From contig NZ_JAPYKH010000013.1 in the NCBI RefSeq assembly GCF_029623345.1, positions 56,266 to 120,265 on the forward strand: DNA of 64,000 bases, given 5' to 3'. The notes under the pieces are model-generated. The model saw only the letters and a list, made by a program, of their open reading frames with translations. It was not told the origin of the DNA and made no database searches. A program made the translations under genes and the position numbers. The DNA is from Sphingomonas phyllosphaerae. GTDB lineage: Bacteria > Pseudomonadota > Alphaproteobacteria > Sphingomonadales > Sphingomonadaceae. The first letter of the stretch is position 1, and each line of letters opens with the position of its first letter. Positions 27,501 through 38,802 of this stretch are shown here, piece after piece.

Positions 27501-28937
27501 ATGAGACTTTCCACACTTCTCGGCGCCGACGCCCGCGGCGTCGACCCTGCCGCCGACGCGGCCGTCACCGGCTTCGCGATCGACCATCGCAAGGTCGCGC
27601 CGGGCAATGTCTTCGGCGCGTTCGAGGGGCTGCGTGTGAACGGCGAGGACTATATCGACGCCGCGGTCGACGCCGGCGCGGTGGCGGTGGTGGCGCGGCC
27701 CGGCGCGCGCGTCGCGGGGGCGGTGCACCTCGCCGACGACAACCCGCGTGAGGCCTTCGCTCAGCTCGCCGCGCGTTTCTACGCGCCCTTCCCGCCGACC
27801 GCGGTGGCGGTGACGGGCACCAACGGCAAGACCTCGACGGTCGAGATGACGCGCCAGCTGTGGCGCCTGGCGGGGCAGCACGCCGCCTCGATCGGCACGC
27901 TCGGCGTCACCACCGCCGACGAGCGCGTCGTCACCGGGCTGACCACGCCCGATGTCGTCACCTTCCTGTCGAACGTCGCCGGGCTGGCGCGCGAGGGGGT
28001 CACGCACCTTGCCTTCGAGGCGTCGAGTCACGGCTTGAGCCAGTATCGCACCGAGGGGCTTCCGGTGCGGGCCGCCGCCTTCACCAATCTTGGCCGCGAC
28101 CATCTCGACTATCACGGTGACATGGCGGCCTATTTCACCGCCAAGCTGCGGCTGTTCGCGCAGGTGCTGAGCGACGACGGCAGCGCCGTGGTCTGGGCCG
28201 ACGATCCGCAATCGGAGCGCGTCATCGACATCGCGCGCGAGCGCGGCAACCGCGTCGTCACGGTCGGCGAGCACGGCGACGACCTGCGGCTGATCGAGCG
28301 CGTGCCGACGCTGCTCGGGCAAGGGCTGGTGATCCGTGCCGGTGGCGTCGACCATCGGGTCCAGCTGCCGCTGATCGGCGGCTATCAGGCGGCCAACGCG
28401 CTGATCGCCGCGGGGCTGGTGATCGCCACCGGCGGCGACGTGGCGGCGACCATCGCGGGGCTGGCGCGGCTCCAGCCGGTGCGCGGGCGGCTCGAGCGTG
28501 CCGCGATCACCGCGAGTGGCGCGCCGGTCTATGTCGATTACGCGCACACGCCCGACGCGATCGAGGCGGCCTGCGCGGCGCTGCGCCCGCATGTCGCGGG
28601 GCGGCTGGTCCTGGTGGTGGGCGCCGGCGGCGACCGCGACCGCGGCAAGCGCGAGCCGATGGGGCAGGTGGCGGCGGCGGCGGCGGACGTGGTGATCGTC
28701 ACTGACGACAACCCGCGCTCGGAGGATCCCGCGGCGATCCGCGCCGAGCTGCTGGCCGGCGCGCCCGGCGCGCGCGAGATCGGCGACCGTCGCGCCGCAA
28801 TTGCCGCGGCGCTGCGCGAGGCGGCGGCGGGCGACATCGTGCTGATCGCGGGCAAGGGGCATGAGCAGGGCCAGATCGTCGGCGATCTGGTGCTGCCATT
28901 CGACGATGTCGCGGTCGCGCGCGAGATGGCGGCGTGA
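27501..28937 (+). CDS. murE: UDP-MurNAc-tripeptide synthetase (meso-diaminopimelate-adding) MurE
   Basis: 478 residues. ATP-binding VTGTNGKTSTVEM, FEASSHGLSQ, NLGRDHLDYHG, YVDYAHTPDAI and the DAP-specifying TDDNPRSEDP motif show meso-DAP specificity, as expected for a Gram-negative. ATG 27501 fits the family N-terminus. It is followed by a structured 277-bp gap rather than the usual short murE-murF junction. Confidence 0.96.
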   Translation: MRLSTLLGADARGVDPAADAAVTGFAIDHRKVAPGNVFGAFEGLRVNGEDYIDAAVDAGAVAVVARPGARVAGAVHLADDNPREAFAQLAARFYAPFPPTAVAVTGTNGKTSTVEMTRQLWRLAGQHAASIGTLGVTTADERVVTGLTTPDVVTFLSNVAGLAREGVTHLAFEASSHGLSQYRTEGLPVRAAAFTNLGRDHLDYHGDMAAYFTAKLRLFAQVLSDDGSAVVWADDPQSERVIDIARERGNRVVTVGEHGDDLRLIERVPTLLGQGLVIRAGGVDHRVQLPLIGGYQAANALIAAGLVIATGGDVAATIAGLARLQPVRGRLERAAITASGAPVYVDYAHTPDAIEAACAALRPHVAGRLVLVVGAGGDRDRGKREPMGQVAAAAADVVIVTDDNPRSEDPAAIRAELLAGAPGAREIGDRRAAIAAALREAAAGDIVLIAGKGHEQGQIVGDLVLPFDDVAVAREMAA

Positions 28938-28950
28938 GCGGGGTGGACAA

Positions 28951-29063
28951 GATCCTCCCCGGAACGGAGCGGAAGGTCGGCCATGCCCCGCATGGCCGAG
29001 GATCGTCCGGGGGACGATCCGACCTTCCGCTGGGGACCATGCCGCAGGCATGGTGGACGGGGC
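28951..29063. repeat. Structured palindromic element in the murE-murF gap
   Basis: Outer stem of 12 bp (AGCGGAAGGTCG at 28968-28979; complement at 29020-29031) encloses two 8-bp hairpins: GGCCATGC/GCATGGCC (28979-28997) and GATCGTCC/GGACGATC (29001-29019). A third hairpin, ACCATGCC-gca-GGCATGGT (29036-29054), flanked by GGGG and GGACGGGG, matches the hairpin in the murB-ddl element. The remainder of the 28938-29214 gap has no gene. Confidence 0.7.
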
Positions 29064-29214
29064 GTGCCGCGCGCGCTGCCGCGCGTGTCGGTAGCTTGTC
29101 TGCCGTGCTCTCTGACGTTCACCCGCGTCATCCGCTACAAGCGCTCCGCATGCCGCACCTCCGCTCCACCACGCCGTCGGCGCGGTCCCGCTCCCCACAT
29201 CGGGCAGGACTTCT

Positions 29215-30585
<1,371 letters not shown>

Positions 30586-31656
30586 GTGCTGTACTGGATC
30601 GCACAGCTTCTGGGGTTCGAAGGCGGCTTCAACCTCATTCGCTATCAGTCGTTCCGCGCCGGCGCGGCGGTCGCGACCGCGCTGCTGATCGGGCTGATCA
30701 TCGGGCCGCGCTTCATCGGCTGGCTGCGCGTGCGCCAGGGCAAGGGTCAGCCGATCCGCGCCGACGGTCCGCAGAGCCACCTCGCCAAGCGCGGCACGCC
30801 GACGATGGGCGGGCTGATGATCCTCACCAGCCTCGTCCTGTCGGTGATGGTGTGGATGGACCTGCGCAACCCGTTCGTCTGGGCGTGCCTGTTCGTCACG
30901 CTGGGGTTCGGCGCGATCGGGTTCCTCGACGACTATGACAAGGTCCGCAAAGCCAGCACCGCCGGCGTGTCCGGTCGAACGCGGCTGCTGATCGAGTTCG
31001 CCATCGCCGGGATCGCGGCCTGGATCATCATGCAGGAGAACGGCACCGGGCTCTATTTCCCGTTCACCAGTCGCTATTACATCGACTTGGGCTATTTTTA
31101 CCCGCTTTTCGCGGCGTTCACGATCGTCGCCTTCGGCAATGCGGTGAACCTCACCGACGGGCTCGACGGGCTGGCAACCATGCCCGTGATCATCGCCTCG
31201 GTCGCCTTCATGCTGATCGTGTATCTCGCCGGCAACGTGAAGTTCGCCGATTACCTCGGCATCCCGCACGTGCCGCGGGCGGGTGAGTTGGCGATCTTCT
31301 GCGGCGCGGTGATCGGCGGCGGGCTTGCCTTCCTGTGGTACAATGCGCCACCGGCGGCGGTGTTCATGGGCGACACCGGCAGCCTCGCGCTCGGCGGCGC
31401 GCTGGGGACGATCGCGGTGGTGGCGCACCATGAGATCGTGCTCGGCATCATCGGCGGGCTGTTCGTGGTGGAGGCGCTCAGCGTCATCATCCAGGTGTTC
31501 TGGTACAAGCGTACCGGCAAGCGCATTTTCCGCATGGCGCCGATCCACCACCATTTCGAACAGCTCGGCTGGAGCGAGCCGACGGTGGTGATCCGCTTCT
31601 GGATCATCGCGCTGGTGCTGGCGCTCGCCGGCCTGTCGACGTTGAAGCTGCGGTGA
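30586..31656 (+). CDS. mraY: Phospho-MurNAc-pentapeptide transferase MraY
   Basis: 356 residues, about ten hydrophobic segments. [23 protein letters not shown] (Asp pair), [25 protein letters not shown] and MAPIHHHFE are the polyprenyl-phosphate transferase motifs. Makes lipid I at the inner membrane. GTG 30586 immediately follows the murF stop. Its stop codon lies inside a 12-bp-stem hairpin. Confidence 0.97.
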   Translation: MLYWIAQLLGFEGGFNLIRYQSFRAGAAVATALLIGLIIGPRFIGWLRVRQGKGQPIRADGPQSHLAKRGTPTMGGLMILTSLVLSVMVWMDLRNPFVWACLFVTLGFGAIGFLDDYDKVRKASTAGVSGRTRLLIEFAIAGIAAWIIMQENGTGLYFPFTSRYYIDLGYFYPLFAAFTIVAFGNAVNLTDGLDGLATMPVIIASVAFMLIVYLAGNVKFADYLGIPHVPRAGELAIFCGAVIGGGLAFLWYNAPPAAVFMGDTGSLALGGALGTIAVVAHHEIVLGIIGGLFVVEALSVIIQVFWYKRTGKRIFRMAPIHHHFEQLGWSEPTVVIRFWIIALVLALAGLSTLKLR

Positions 31657-31703
31657 GGGCGATGTCGTCATCGCCCTCACCGCACCCCGGCGCAGGCCGG
31701 GGT
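31653..31703. repeat. Two tandem perfect hairpins in the mraY-murD gap
   Basis: Hairpin 1: 12-bp arms GTGAGGGCGATG / CATCGCCCTCAC (31653-31664 and 31669-31680) with loop TCGT; its left arm contains the mraY stop. Hairpin 2: 8-bp arms ACCCCGGC / GCCGGGGT (31684-31703), loop GCAG, followed by CCAG, a dispersed sphingomonad palindrome form. They fill nearly all of the 55-bp gap and could attenuate or protect the mRNA. Confidence 0.7.
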
Positions 31704-31711
31704 CCAGAATA

Positions 31712-33016
31712 ATGATCGTCTCGCGCGCCTGGACCGGGAAACATTATGCGGTGCTCGGGCTGGCACGCTCGGGCGCCGCGGCTGTGCGCGCGCTGCTCGC
31801 CGCCGGCGCGCGGGTGACGGCGTGGGATTCGGACGAGGCGAAGCGCGACTCACTCTTTCCGCTTCCCCATACCGGGGAAGATCTCAGGATCGCCGACCTC
31901 GCCACCCTCGATCTCGCCACCTTCGATGCGCTGGTGGTCTCTCCCGGCGTACCGCTCAACACGCACCCGCTCGCCGCCGCGGCGCGCGACGCGGGCGTTC
32001 CGATCGTCGGCGACATCGAGCTGTTCGCGCAGGCCCGCGCCGAGTTGCCGCCGCATCAAGTCGTCGGCATCACCGGCACCAACGGCAAGTCGACCACCAC
32101 TGCGCTCGTCCACCACCTGCTCGACACCGCCGGCGTGCCCGCGCGGATGGGCGGCAACATCGGCCTGCCGATCCTCGCGCAGGCGCCGCTGCCCGCGGGC
32201 GGGGTCTATGTGCTCGAGCTGTCGAGCTACCAGATCGACCTGACGCAGACGCTCGACTGCGACGTCGCGGTGCTGCTCAACGTCACGCCCGACCATCTCG
32301 ACCGCTACGCCGGCTTCGAGGACTATGCCGCGAGCAAGGCGCGGCTGTTCGCGATGCAGTCGCCGCACCATCGCGCGGTGATCGGCACCGGCGACGCCGC
32401 CTCGGCTGCGACCGCGCAGGGCTTCGCGCATCGCGGTGAGACGATCACGACGATCGCGCCGGGCACGCCGCTCGATCAGTCGCGTTGGCCCGCGCTGCAG
32501 GGGCCGCACAACGCGCAGAACGCGCTCGCCGCGATCGCGGTGGCGGAGGCGCTGGGCCTCGATCGTGCCGCGATCGAGGCGGGGCTGGAGACCTTCAACG
32601 GCCTGCCGCACCGGATGGAGCGGGTGGCGACGCTGGGCGGGGTCACCTGGATCGACGACAGCAAGGCGACCAACCCGGAGAGCACCGCCCCCGCGCTCGC
32701 CGCTTTCCCGCGCGTCCATTGGATCCTCGGCGGGCGCGCCAAGGGCGATGACCTCGACGCCTGCGCGCCGCACTTCGGCAACGTGGTACGCGCCTATACG
32801 ATCGGCGAGGCCGGCCCGCGCTTCGCCGCGCTGCTGCGCGACCGCGTGCCCGTCGCCGAGGCGGAGACGCTGGAGCGCGCAGTGCGGATCGCCGCGGCCG
32901 AGGCGCGACGCGGCGAGGTGGTGCTGCTGTCGCCGGCCGCCGCCTCGTTCGATCAGTTCCGCGATTACGAGCATCGCGGTACCGTGTTCCGCGCGGCAGT
33001 GGAGGCGCTGGCATGA
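31712..33016 (+). CDS. murD: UDP-MurNAc-L-alanine--D-glutamate ligase MurD
   Basis: 434 residues. YAVLGLARSGAAAVRALL at the N-terminus, VVSPGVPLNTHPL, ATP loop ITGTNGKSTTTALV, LELSSYQIDLT, NVTPDHLDRYAGF, and IDDSKATNPEST are the MurD signatures. Overlaps ftsW by 4 bp. Confidence 0.96.
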   Translation: MIVSRAWTGKHYAVLGLARSGAAAVRALLAAGARVTAWDSDEAKRDSLFPLPHTGEDLRIADLATLDLATFDALVVSPGVPLNTHPLAAAARDAGVPIVGDIELFAQARAELPPHQVVGITGTNGKSTTTALVHHLLDTAGVPARMGGNIGLPILAQAPLPAGGVYVLELSSYQIDLTQTLDCDVAVLLNVTPDHLDRYAGFEDYAASKARLFAMQSPHHRAVIGTGDAASAATAQGFAHRGETITTIAPGTPLDQSRWPALQGPHNAQNALAAIAVAEALGLDRAAIEAGLETFNGLPHRMERVATLGGVTWIDDSKATNPESTAPALAAFPRVHWILGGRAKGDDLDACAPHFGNVVRAYTIGEAGPRFAALLRDRVPVAEAETLERAVRIAAAEARRGEVVLLSPAAASFDQFRDYEHRGTVFRAAVEALA

Positions 33017-34227
33017 CCGACGTGAGCAGGGCACAGCGCGCGGGGCTGAAGGGGCGGGGCGGTCGCGGCGACCCGTCGCCGCTCGGCACCTGGTTCTGGG
33101 ACATCGACCGCGTGCTGCTGCTGCTCGCGCTGTTCCTCATTGCGATCGGGCTGATCGCGGTCGCGGCGGGGTCGCCGGCGAGCGCGTCGCGCTATTCGGG
33201 CGAGCATCTCAAGTTCGCACCGCTGCATTATTTCTGGCGCCAGTTGCTGTGGGCGGGCGTGTCGCTGCCGGTGCTGTTCGGCGTGTCGATGCTGCCGGTC
33301 ACGGTGGCGCGGCGCATGTCGCTGATCGGTGCGGCGGTGTGTGTGGCGCTGCTGATGATCGTGCCCTTCGCGGGGGTGATGGTGAACGGCGCACGGCGCT
33401 GGATCGGCTTCGGCTTCGCGCAATTCCAGCCGTCGGAGTTCCTCAAGCCCTTCTTCGTTGTCGCGGTGGCGTGGCTGCTGTCGCTCAAGTCGCGCGACGA
33501 GGAGCTGCCGGTGACGATGATCACCGCCGGGCTCACCGGGCTGATCGCGCTGCTGCTGATGCTCCAGCCCGATTTCGGCCAGACCGTGATCTTCTGCTGC
33601 ATCTGGCTCGCGCTCGTCACGATCGCGGGCACGCCGACGCGCGTGATCATGGGCTTCGTCGCGATGGTGCCCGCGGCGCTGGTGGCGGCCTATCTCTTCT
33701 ACAGCACCGCGCGTGCGCGCATCGACGCCTTCCTCTTCCCCGGCGTGGAAGGCGAGGGCGCGGCAGACCATTTCCAGACCGACGCGGCGCACCGCACGCT
33801 GACCTCGGGCGGGTGGTTCGGCACCGGGCCGGGCGGCGGCACGGTAAAATACGGCCTGCCCGAGGCGCACACCGACTATATCTTCTCGGTGATCGGCGAG
33901 GAGTTCGGGCTGCTCGCCTGCATGGTGGTGGCGCTGGTGTTCCTCGCACTCGTCATCCGCGTGTTCGTCAAATTGCTCGACGAGCAGGACCCGTTCAAGC
34001 TGCTCGCCGCCTCGGGACTGGCGGTGCAGTTCGGCGCGCAGGCGTTGATCTCGATGGCGGTCAACACCGGGCTGGCGCCGTCCAAGGGGATGACGCTGCC
34101 GTTCATCAGCTACGGCGGGTCGTCGATGGTGGCGCTGTCGCTCGGCATGGGGCTGCTGCTGGCGTTCACGCGGCGCAACCCGTTCCTGCTGCGCAGCCCC
34201 TATATCACACGATGGAACGCCGAATGA
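33013..34227 (+). CDS. ftsW: Peptidoglycan glycosyltransferase FtsW
   Basis: 404 residues, about ten membrane segments, SEDS family. GARRWIGFGFAQFQPSEFLK, LLLMLQPDFGQTV (with the SEDS Asp) and the C-terminal GLAPSKGMTLPFISYGGSS identify FtsW. Septal glycan polymerase partner of FtsI. ATG start overlaps murD, and its stop overlaps murG. Confidence 0.96.
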   Translation: MTDVSRAQRAGLKGRGGRGDPSPLGTWFWDIDRVLLLLALFLIAIGLIAVAAGSPASASRYSGEHLKFAPLHYFWRQLLWAGVSLPVLFGVSMLPVTVARRMSLIGAAVCVALLMIVPFAGVMVNGARRWIGFGFAQFQPSEFLKPFFVVAVAWLLSLKSRDEELPVTMITAGLTGLIALLLMLQPDFGQTVIFCCIWLALVTIAGTPTRVIMGFVAMVPAALVAAYLFYSTARARIDAFLFPGVEGEGAADHFQTDAAHRTLTSGGWFGTGPGGGTVKYGLPEAHTDYIFSVIGEEFGLLACMVVALVFLALVIRVFVKLLDEQDPFKLLAASGLAVQFGAQALISMAVNTGLAPSKGMTLPFISYGGSSMVALSLGMGLLLAFTRRNPFLLRSPYITRWNAE

Positions 34228-35384
34228 CGCCCGTGCAGGACTTCCGCCCGCGCCAGTTCGTGCTCGCCGCGGGCGGGACCGGCGGCCACATGGTGCCCGC
34301 CGCCGCGCTCGCGACCGAGCTGACCAAGCGCGGCCACCGCGTCGCGCTGGTGAGCGACGCGCGCGGGGTGCGCTTCCCCGGGCTGTTCGAGGACGTGCAG
34401 ACCCACGTCATCCCCGCCGGGCGCTTCGCCGGCGGGCCGCTCGGCTGGGCCAAGGCGGCGCGGCTGATGATGCAGGGGCGCGCCATGGCGGCCGAGCTGT
34501 ACCGGACCTTCAAGCCCGCCGCGGTAATCGGCTTCGGCGGCTATCCCGCCTATCCCGCACTGTCGGCGGCGTTCGCGGCAGGGATCCGCACCGCGGTGCA
34601 CGAGCAGAATGCGGTGCTCGGCCGCGTCAACCGTCTCGTCGCGGGCAAGGTCGACGCGATCGCGACCAGCTATGCCGAGACCGCGCGGCTGCGCGCGCGC
34701 CACCAGGCCAAGGCGCATCACGTCGGCAACCCGGTGCGCGAGAGCGTGCTCGCGCTTCGCGCCAAGCCCTATCCCTTGCTCGACGAGGACAGCATCTTTC
34801 GCGTGCTCGTCACGGGGGGCAGCCAGGGCGCCTCGGTGCTGAGCCAGGTGGTGCCCGAGGGACTGGCGATGCTGCCGGTCGCGTTCCGCCGCCGGCTGCA
34901 GGTGACGCACCAGGCGCGGATCGAGGACATCGACGCCGCGCGCGAGACCTATGCGCGGCTCGAGATCGCGGCCGACCTCGCCACCTATCTGCCCGATCTG
35001 CCCGAGCAGCTCGGCTGGGCGCATGTCGTGATCGCGCGCGCCGGCGCCTCGACCATCGCCGAGCTGACCGCGGCGGGCCGCCCCGCCATCCTCGTGCCGC
35101 TGCCCAGCGCCACCGACGACCATCAGACCGCCAACGCGCGCGAGATCACCCGCGCCGGCGGCGCGCGCACGATCGCGCAGTCGGCCTTCACCCCCAGCGA
35201 ACTTGCCAAGCAGATGCAGAAACTCGGGCTCGACCCGGAAGCGCTCCAGAACGCCGCCGCGCGCGCCCGCGCCTGCGGCACCCCCGAGGCGGCGAGCGAC
35301 CTTGCCGACCTGGTCGAGAGCCTTGACTCGCCCGCGTCGCGGCTGCCGGTCGGTCGTGTCCAGCAGCGGAAGGCGTTCGCGTGA
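34224..35384 (+). CDS. murG: UDP-GlcNAc:undecaprenyl-PP-MurNAc-pentapeptide GlcNAc transferase MurG
   Basis: 386 residues. [63 protein letters not shown] and [23 protein letters not shown] are diagnostic. Makes lipid II from lipid I. I chose ATG 34224 (ATGA overlap with ftsW); an in-frame ATG at 34212 is possible. Overlaps murC by 4 bp. Confidence 0.96.
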   Translation: MTPVQDFRPRQFVLAAGGTGGHMVPAAALATELTKRGHRVALVSDARGVRFPGLFEDVQTHVIPAGRFAGGPLGWAKAARLMMQGRAMAAELYRTFKPAAVIGFGGYPAYPALSAAFAAGIRTAVHEQNAVLGRVNRLVAGKVDAIATSYAETARLRARHQAKAHHVGNPVRESVLALRAKPYPLLDEDSIFRVLVTGGSQGASVLSQVVPEGLAMLPVAFRRRLQVTHQARIEDIDAARETYARLEIAADLATYLPDLPEQLGWAHVVIARAGASTIAELTAAGRPAILVPLPSATDDHQTANAREITRAGGARTIAQSAFTPSELAKQMQKLGLDPEALQNAAARARACGTPEAASDLADLVESLDSPASRLPVGRVQQRKAFA

Positions 35385-36799
35385 GGGGAGTCGCTACCGA
35401 CATCGGGACGATCCATTTCGTCGGCATCGGCGGGATCGGCATGTCCGGCATCGCCGAGGTGATGCACAATCTCGGCTACACCGTGCAGGGCTCGGACGTC
35501 GCCGAGGGCTATGTCGTCGAGGGATTGCGGAAGCGCGGCATTACCGTGACGATCGGGCACGACGCCGGCAATGTCGCCGGGGCGGCGGTGGTGGTCACCT
35601 CCACCGCGGTGAAGCGCGGCAACCCCGAGGTGGAGGCGGCGCTGCAGAACCGCGTGCCCGTGGTGCGCCGCGCCGAGATGCTCGCCGAGCTGATGCGGTT
35701 GAAGTCGACCGTCGCGGTCGCGGGCACGCACGGCAAGACCACCACCACCTCGATGGTCGCCGCCCTGCTCGACGCGGGCGGGGTCGACCCCACCGTGATC
35801 AACGGCGGCATCATCAACAGCTACGGCTCGAACGCCCGGCTCGGTGCGAGCGACTGGATGGTGGTCGAGGCGGACGAGAGCGACGGCAGCTTCCTGCGGC
35901 TGGACGGCACGATCGCGGTGGTGACCAACATCGATCCCGAGCATCTCGACCATTACGGCAGCTTCGATCGCGCCAAGGACGCCTATGTCGAGTTCGTCGA
36001 GAACGTGCCCTTCTACGGCGCGGCGCTGCTGTGCCTCGACCATCCCGAGGTGCAGGCGCTGATCCCGCGGGTGCGTGATCGCCGCATCGTCACCTACGGC
36101 TTCGCCGCCTCGGCGGACGTGCGTGGCGTCAACGTCACGCCCTATCCCGGCGGCAACCGCTTCGAGGCGCAGGTGCGCGCGCGCGACGGCGACGTGCGCT
36201 CGATCGAGGGCATCGATCTGCCGATGCCGGGGCGCCACAACGTCCAGAACGCGCTCGCCGCGATCGGCGTTGCGCTCGAGCTCGGCATCGACGACGCGAC
36301 GATCCAGAAGGGCTTCGAGCGTTTCTCCGGCGTCAAGCGGCGCTTCACCAAGGTGGGCGAGGTCGCGCTCGAGGGCGGCGTGGCGACGATCGTCGACGAT
36401 TACGGCCACCACCCGGTCGAGATCCGCGCGGTGCTCGCCGCCGCACGCGAGTCCGCGCAGGGGCGGGTGATCGCGGCGGTGCAGCCGCATCGCTACTCGC
36501 GGCTGGGCAATCTGATGGAGGAGTTCCGCGGCGCCTTCAACGACGCCGATCTCGTCTATGTCACCCCGGTCTATGCCGCGGGCGAGGCGCCGGTGCCCGG
36601 CGTCGACTCGGCCGCGCTGGTGGCGGGGCTGCGCGACCGCGGCCACCGCCAGGCCGAGCTGGTCGAGGACGCCGCCGCGCTCGCCGCTGCGCTGGCGGGC
36701 GAGCTGCGCGCGGGCGACCAGGTGATCTGCCTCGGCGCCGGCGATATCACCAAATGGGCCGCGGGGCTCGCCGCCGCGATCGCGGCACAGCGGCGGTGA
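35381..36799 (+). CDS. murC: UDP-N-acetylmuramate--L-alanine ligase MurC
   Basis: 472 residues. [23 protein letters not shown] loop [53 protein letters not shown] and QPHRYSRL fit MurC. First amino-acid ligase of the pathway. GTG starts overlap on both sides (murG and murB), so it is tightly coupled. Confidence 0.97.
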   Translation: MRGVATDIGTIHFVGIGGIGMSGIAEVMHNLGYTVQGSDVAEGYVVEGLRKRGITVTIGHDAGNVAGAAVVVTSTAVKRGNPEVEAALQNRVPVVRRAEMLAELMRLKSTVAVAGTHGKTTTTSMVAALLDAGGVDPTVINGGIINSYGSNARLGASDWMVVEADESDGSFLRLDGTIAVVTNIDPEHLDHYGSFDRAKDAYVEFVENVPFYGAALLCLDHPEVQALIPRVRDRRIVTYGFAASADVRGVNVTPYPGGNRFEAQVRARDGDVRSIEGIDLPMPGRHNVQNALAAIGVALELGIDDATIQKGFERFSGVKRRFTKVGEVALEGGVATIVDDYGHHPVEIRAVLAAARESAQGRVIAAVQPHRYSRLGNLMEEFRGAFNDADLVYVTPVYAAGEAPVPGVDSAALVAGLRDRGHRQAELVEDAAALAAALAGELRAGDQVICLGAGDITKWAAGLAAAIAAQRR

Positions 36800-38802
36800 G
36801 CGTCGCGACGCTCCCACCGGTGCGCGGGCGGCTCACCGCGACCGCCGCGCTGGCGCCGCTCGTCTGGTTCAAGAGCGGCGGCGCGGCCGAGTGGCTGTTC
36901 GAGCCCGCCGACGCCGACGATCTCGCCGCCTTCCTCGCCGCGCTCGACCCCGTGGTGCCGGTGCTGCCGCTCGGGCTCGGCTCCAACCTGATCGTGCGCG
37001 ACGGTGGCGTGCCCGGCGTGACGATCCGGCTCGGCAAGGCCTTCGCCAGGGTGGAGCCGATCGGCGACTCGCGGCTGCGCTGCGGCGGGGGCGCGAGCGG
37101 GATCCTCGTGTCCTCTACCGCGCGCGACGCGGGCGTGGCGGGGGTGGAGTTCCTGCGCTCGATCCCGGGCACGGTCGGCGGCTTCGTGCGGATGAACGGC
37201 GGCGCGTACGGACGCGAGACCGCGGACGTGCTGGTCGAGGCCGAGGTGATATCGCGCGACGGGGCGCGCCGGACCCTGTCGCGCGACGAGCTCGGCTACA
37301 GCTACCGCCATTCGGCGCTACCGGACGGCGCGGTGGTGGTGGGCGCGACCTTCCGCGGCGTGCCCGGCGAGCCCGCCGCCATCCAGGCCGAGATGGACCG
37401 CATCGCCGCCGCGCGCGAGGCGAGTCAGCCGCTGCGCTCGCGCACCGGCGGCTCCACCTTCAAGAACCCGCCGGGCGCCAGGGCGTGGGAGCTGGTCGAC
37501 GCCGCCGGCTGCCGCGGCCTGCGTCGCGGCGACGCGCAAGTGAGCGAGAAGCATACCAACTTCCTGCTCAACCTGGGCGCCGCCAGCAGCGCCGAGATCG
37601 AGGCGCTGGGCGAGGACGTGCGCGCGCGGGTGAAGGCTGCGAGCGGCGTCGAACTGGAATGGGAGATACAGCGCGTGGGTAGTTGGACCAATCCTCCCCA
37701 GCATGGAGAGGGGGACCAGCCGCAGGCTGGTGGAGGGGGGCTTCCGCAGGCGGAGCGCTCGCGGACAACCCCCTCCACCACCGACCTGCGGTCGGCGGTC
37801 CCCCTCCCCGCGAGCGGTGAGGATTTCGGGTTGCTCCACGTCGCGGTCCTGATGGGCGGCTGGTCGGCCGAGCGCGAGGTGTCGCTCAACTCGGGCGCCG
37901 GCGTCGCCGAGGCGCTCGAGTCGCTCGGCCACCGCGTCACCCGCGTCGACCTGACCCCGCGCGTCGCCGCCGATCTCGCCGCGGCGGCGCCCGACCTGGT
38001 CTTCAACGCGCTCCATGGCACGCCGGGCGAGGACGGCAGCGTCCAGGGCCTGCTCGAGCTGATGGGGCTGCGCTACACCCATTCGGGGCTCGCCACCTCG
38101 GTGATCGCGATCGACAAGGTGCTGACCAAGCAGGTGCTCGTCCCCGCGGGCGTGCCGATGCCGGGCGGGCGCATCGTCCGCTCCGCCGAAGTGTACGAGG
38201 CCGATCCGCTGCCGCGCCCCTATGTGCTCAAGCCGGTCAACGAGGGTTCGTCGGTGGGGGTCGCGATCGTCACCGCGGGCGGCAATTACGGCAACCCGAT
38301 CGGGCGCGACACCGCGGGGCCGTGGCAGGAGTTCGACGAGCTGCTCGCCGAACCGTACGTCCGCGGGCGCGAGCTGACCACCGCGGTGCTCGACGACGCC
38401 GACGGCCCGCGCGCGCTCGGCGTCACCGAACTGCGGCCCAAGTCGGGCTGGTACGATTACGACGCCAAATACACCGACGGGATGACCGAGCATCTCTTCC
38501 CCGCGCCGGTGCCCGACGAGATCGCCGAGGCGTGCCGCGGTCTCGCGCTCCAGGCGCATCGCGTGCTCGGCTGCCGCGGATGCAGCCGCTCGGACTTCCG
38601 CTGGGACGACGAGCGCGGCGTCGACGGGCTGTTCCTGCTTGAGGTCAACACCCAGCCCGGCATGACCGCGCTGAGTCTCGTCCCCGAGCAGGCGCGCCAC
38701 ACCGGCATGAGCTACGCCGAGCTGGTGCAGGCGATCGTCGAGGCGGCGATGCGCGCGCCGGCGCCCAGGGCGGCCGCGCGCGCAAAGGACGTGACGCGGT
38801 GA
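36796..38802 (+). CDS. murB: MurB-Ddl continuous open frame: UDP-N-acetylenolpyruvoylglucosamine reductase joined to D-Ala-D-Ala ligase
   Basis: One uninterrupted 668-codon frame. Residues 1-295 are a full Mur[47 protein letters not shown], catalytic Ser in GGSTFKNP and Glu in LEWEIQ. Residues ~299-343 are encoded by a 136-bp palindromic element. Residues ~346-668 are a full D-Ala-D-Ala ligase. No stop lies between. Normally murB and ddl are separate. Either the cell makes a bifunctional fusion, or MurB carries a read-through C-terminus while Ddl is also started internally at TTG 37831. GTG 36796 overlaps the murC stop. Confidence 0.85.
   Translation: MSVATLPPVRGRLTATAALAPLVWFKSGGAAEWLFEPADADDLAAFLAALDPVVPVLPLGLGSNLIVRDGGVPGVTIRLGKAFARVEPIGDSRLRCGGGASGILVSSTARDAGVAGVEFLRSIPGTVGGFVRMNGGAYGRETADVLVEAEVISRDGARRTLSRDELGYSYRHSALPDGAVVVGATFRGVPGEPAAIQAEMDRIAAAREASQPLRSRTGGSTFKNPPGARAWELVDAAGCRGLRRGDAQVSEKHTNFLLNLGAASSAEIEALGEDVRARVKAASGVELEWEIQRVGSWTNPPQHGEGDQPQAGGGGLPQAERSRTTPSTTDLRSAVPLPASGEDFGLLHVAVLMGGWSAEREVSLNSGAGVAEALESLGHRVTRVDLTPRVAADLAAAAPDLVFNALHGTPGEDGSVQGLLELMGLRYTHSGLATSVIAIDKVLTKQVLVPAGVPMPGGRIVRSAEVYEADPLPRPYVLKPVNEGSSVGVAIVTAGGNYGNPIGRDTAGPWQEFDELLAEPYVRGRELTTAVLDDADGPRALGVTELRPKSGWYDYDAKYTDGMTEHLFPAPVPDEIAEACRGLALQAHRVLGCRGCSRSDFRWDDERGVDGLFLLEVNTQPGMTALSLVPEQARHTGMSYAELVQAIVEAAMRAPAPRAAARAKDVTR
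37690..37825. repeat. 136-bp palindromic element inserted in frame at the murB-ddl junction
   Basis: Terminal inverted repeats AATCCTCCCC (37690-37699) and GGTGAGGATT (37816-37825) match at 9 of 10. Inside are two inverted copies of a GGGGGACC...CCGCAGG...GGTGGAGGGGG block (37710-37740 and, reversed, 37767-37808) around a core. It is translated as a Pro/Gly/Ser-rich linker. The same block appears in the murE-murF gap, so this is a mobile or formerly mobile repeat family. Confidence 0.8.
37831..38802 (+). CDS. ddl: D-alanine--D-alanine ligase (Ddl part of the fused frame, possible internal start)
   Basis: 323 residues from TTG 37831, giving a standard N-terminus [18 protein letters not shown]. 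Family motifs [65 protein letters not shown] and [11 protein letters not shown] are intact, so the ATP-grasp site looks functional. GGTGAGG, part of the inserted element's right end, lies 8 bases before the TTG and could serve as a ribosome-binding site. The next upstream in-frame start is in murB itself. Overlaps ftsQ by 4 bp. Confidence 0.7.
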   Translation: MLHVAVLMGGWSAEREVSLNSGAGVAEALESLGHRVTRVDLTPRVAADLAAAAPDLVFNALHGTPGEDGSVQGLLELMGLRYTHSGLATSVIAIDKVLTKQVLVPAGVPMPGGRIVRSAEVYEADPLPRPYVLKPVNEGSSVGVAIVTAGGNYGNPIGRDTAGPWQEFDELLAEPYVRGRELTTAVLDDADGPRALGVTELRPKSGWYDYDAKYTDGMTEHLFPAPVPDEIAEACRGLALQAHRVLGCRGCSRSDFRWDDERGVDGLFLLEVNTQPGMTALSLVPEQARHTGMSYAELVQAIVEAAMRAPAPRAAARAKDVTR

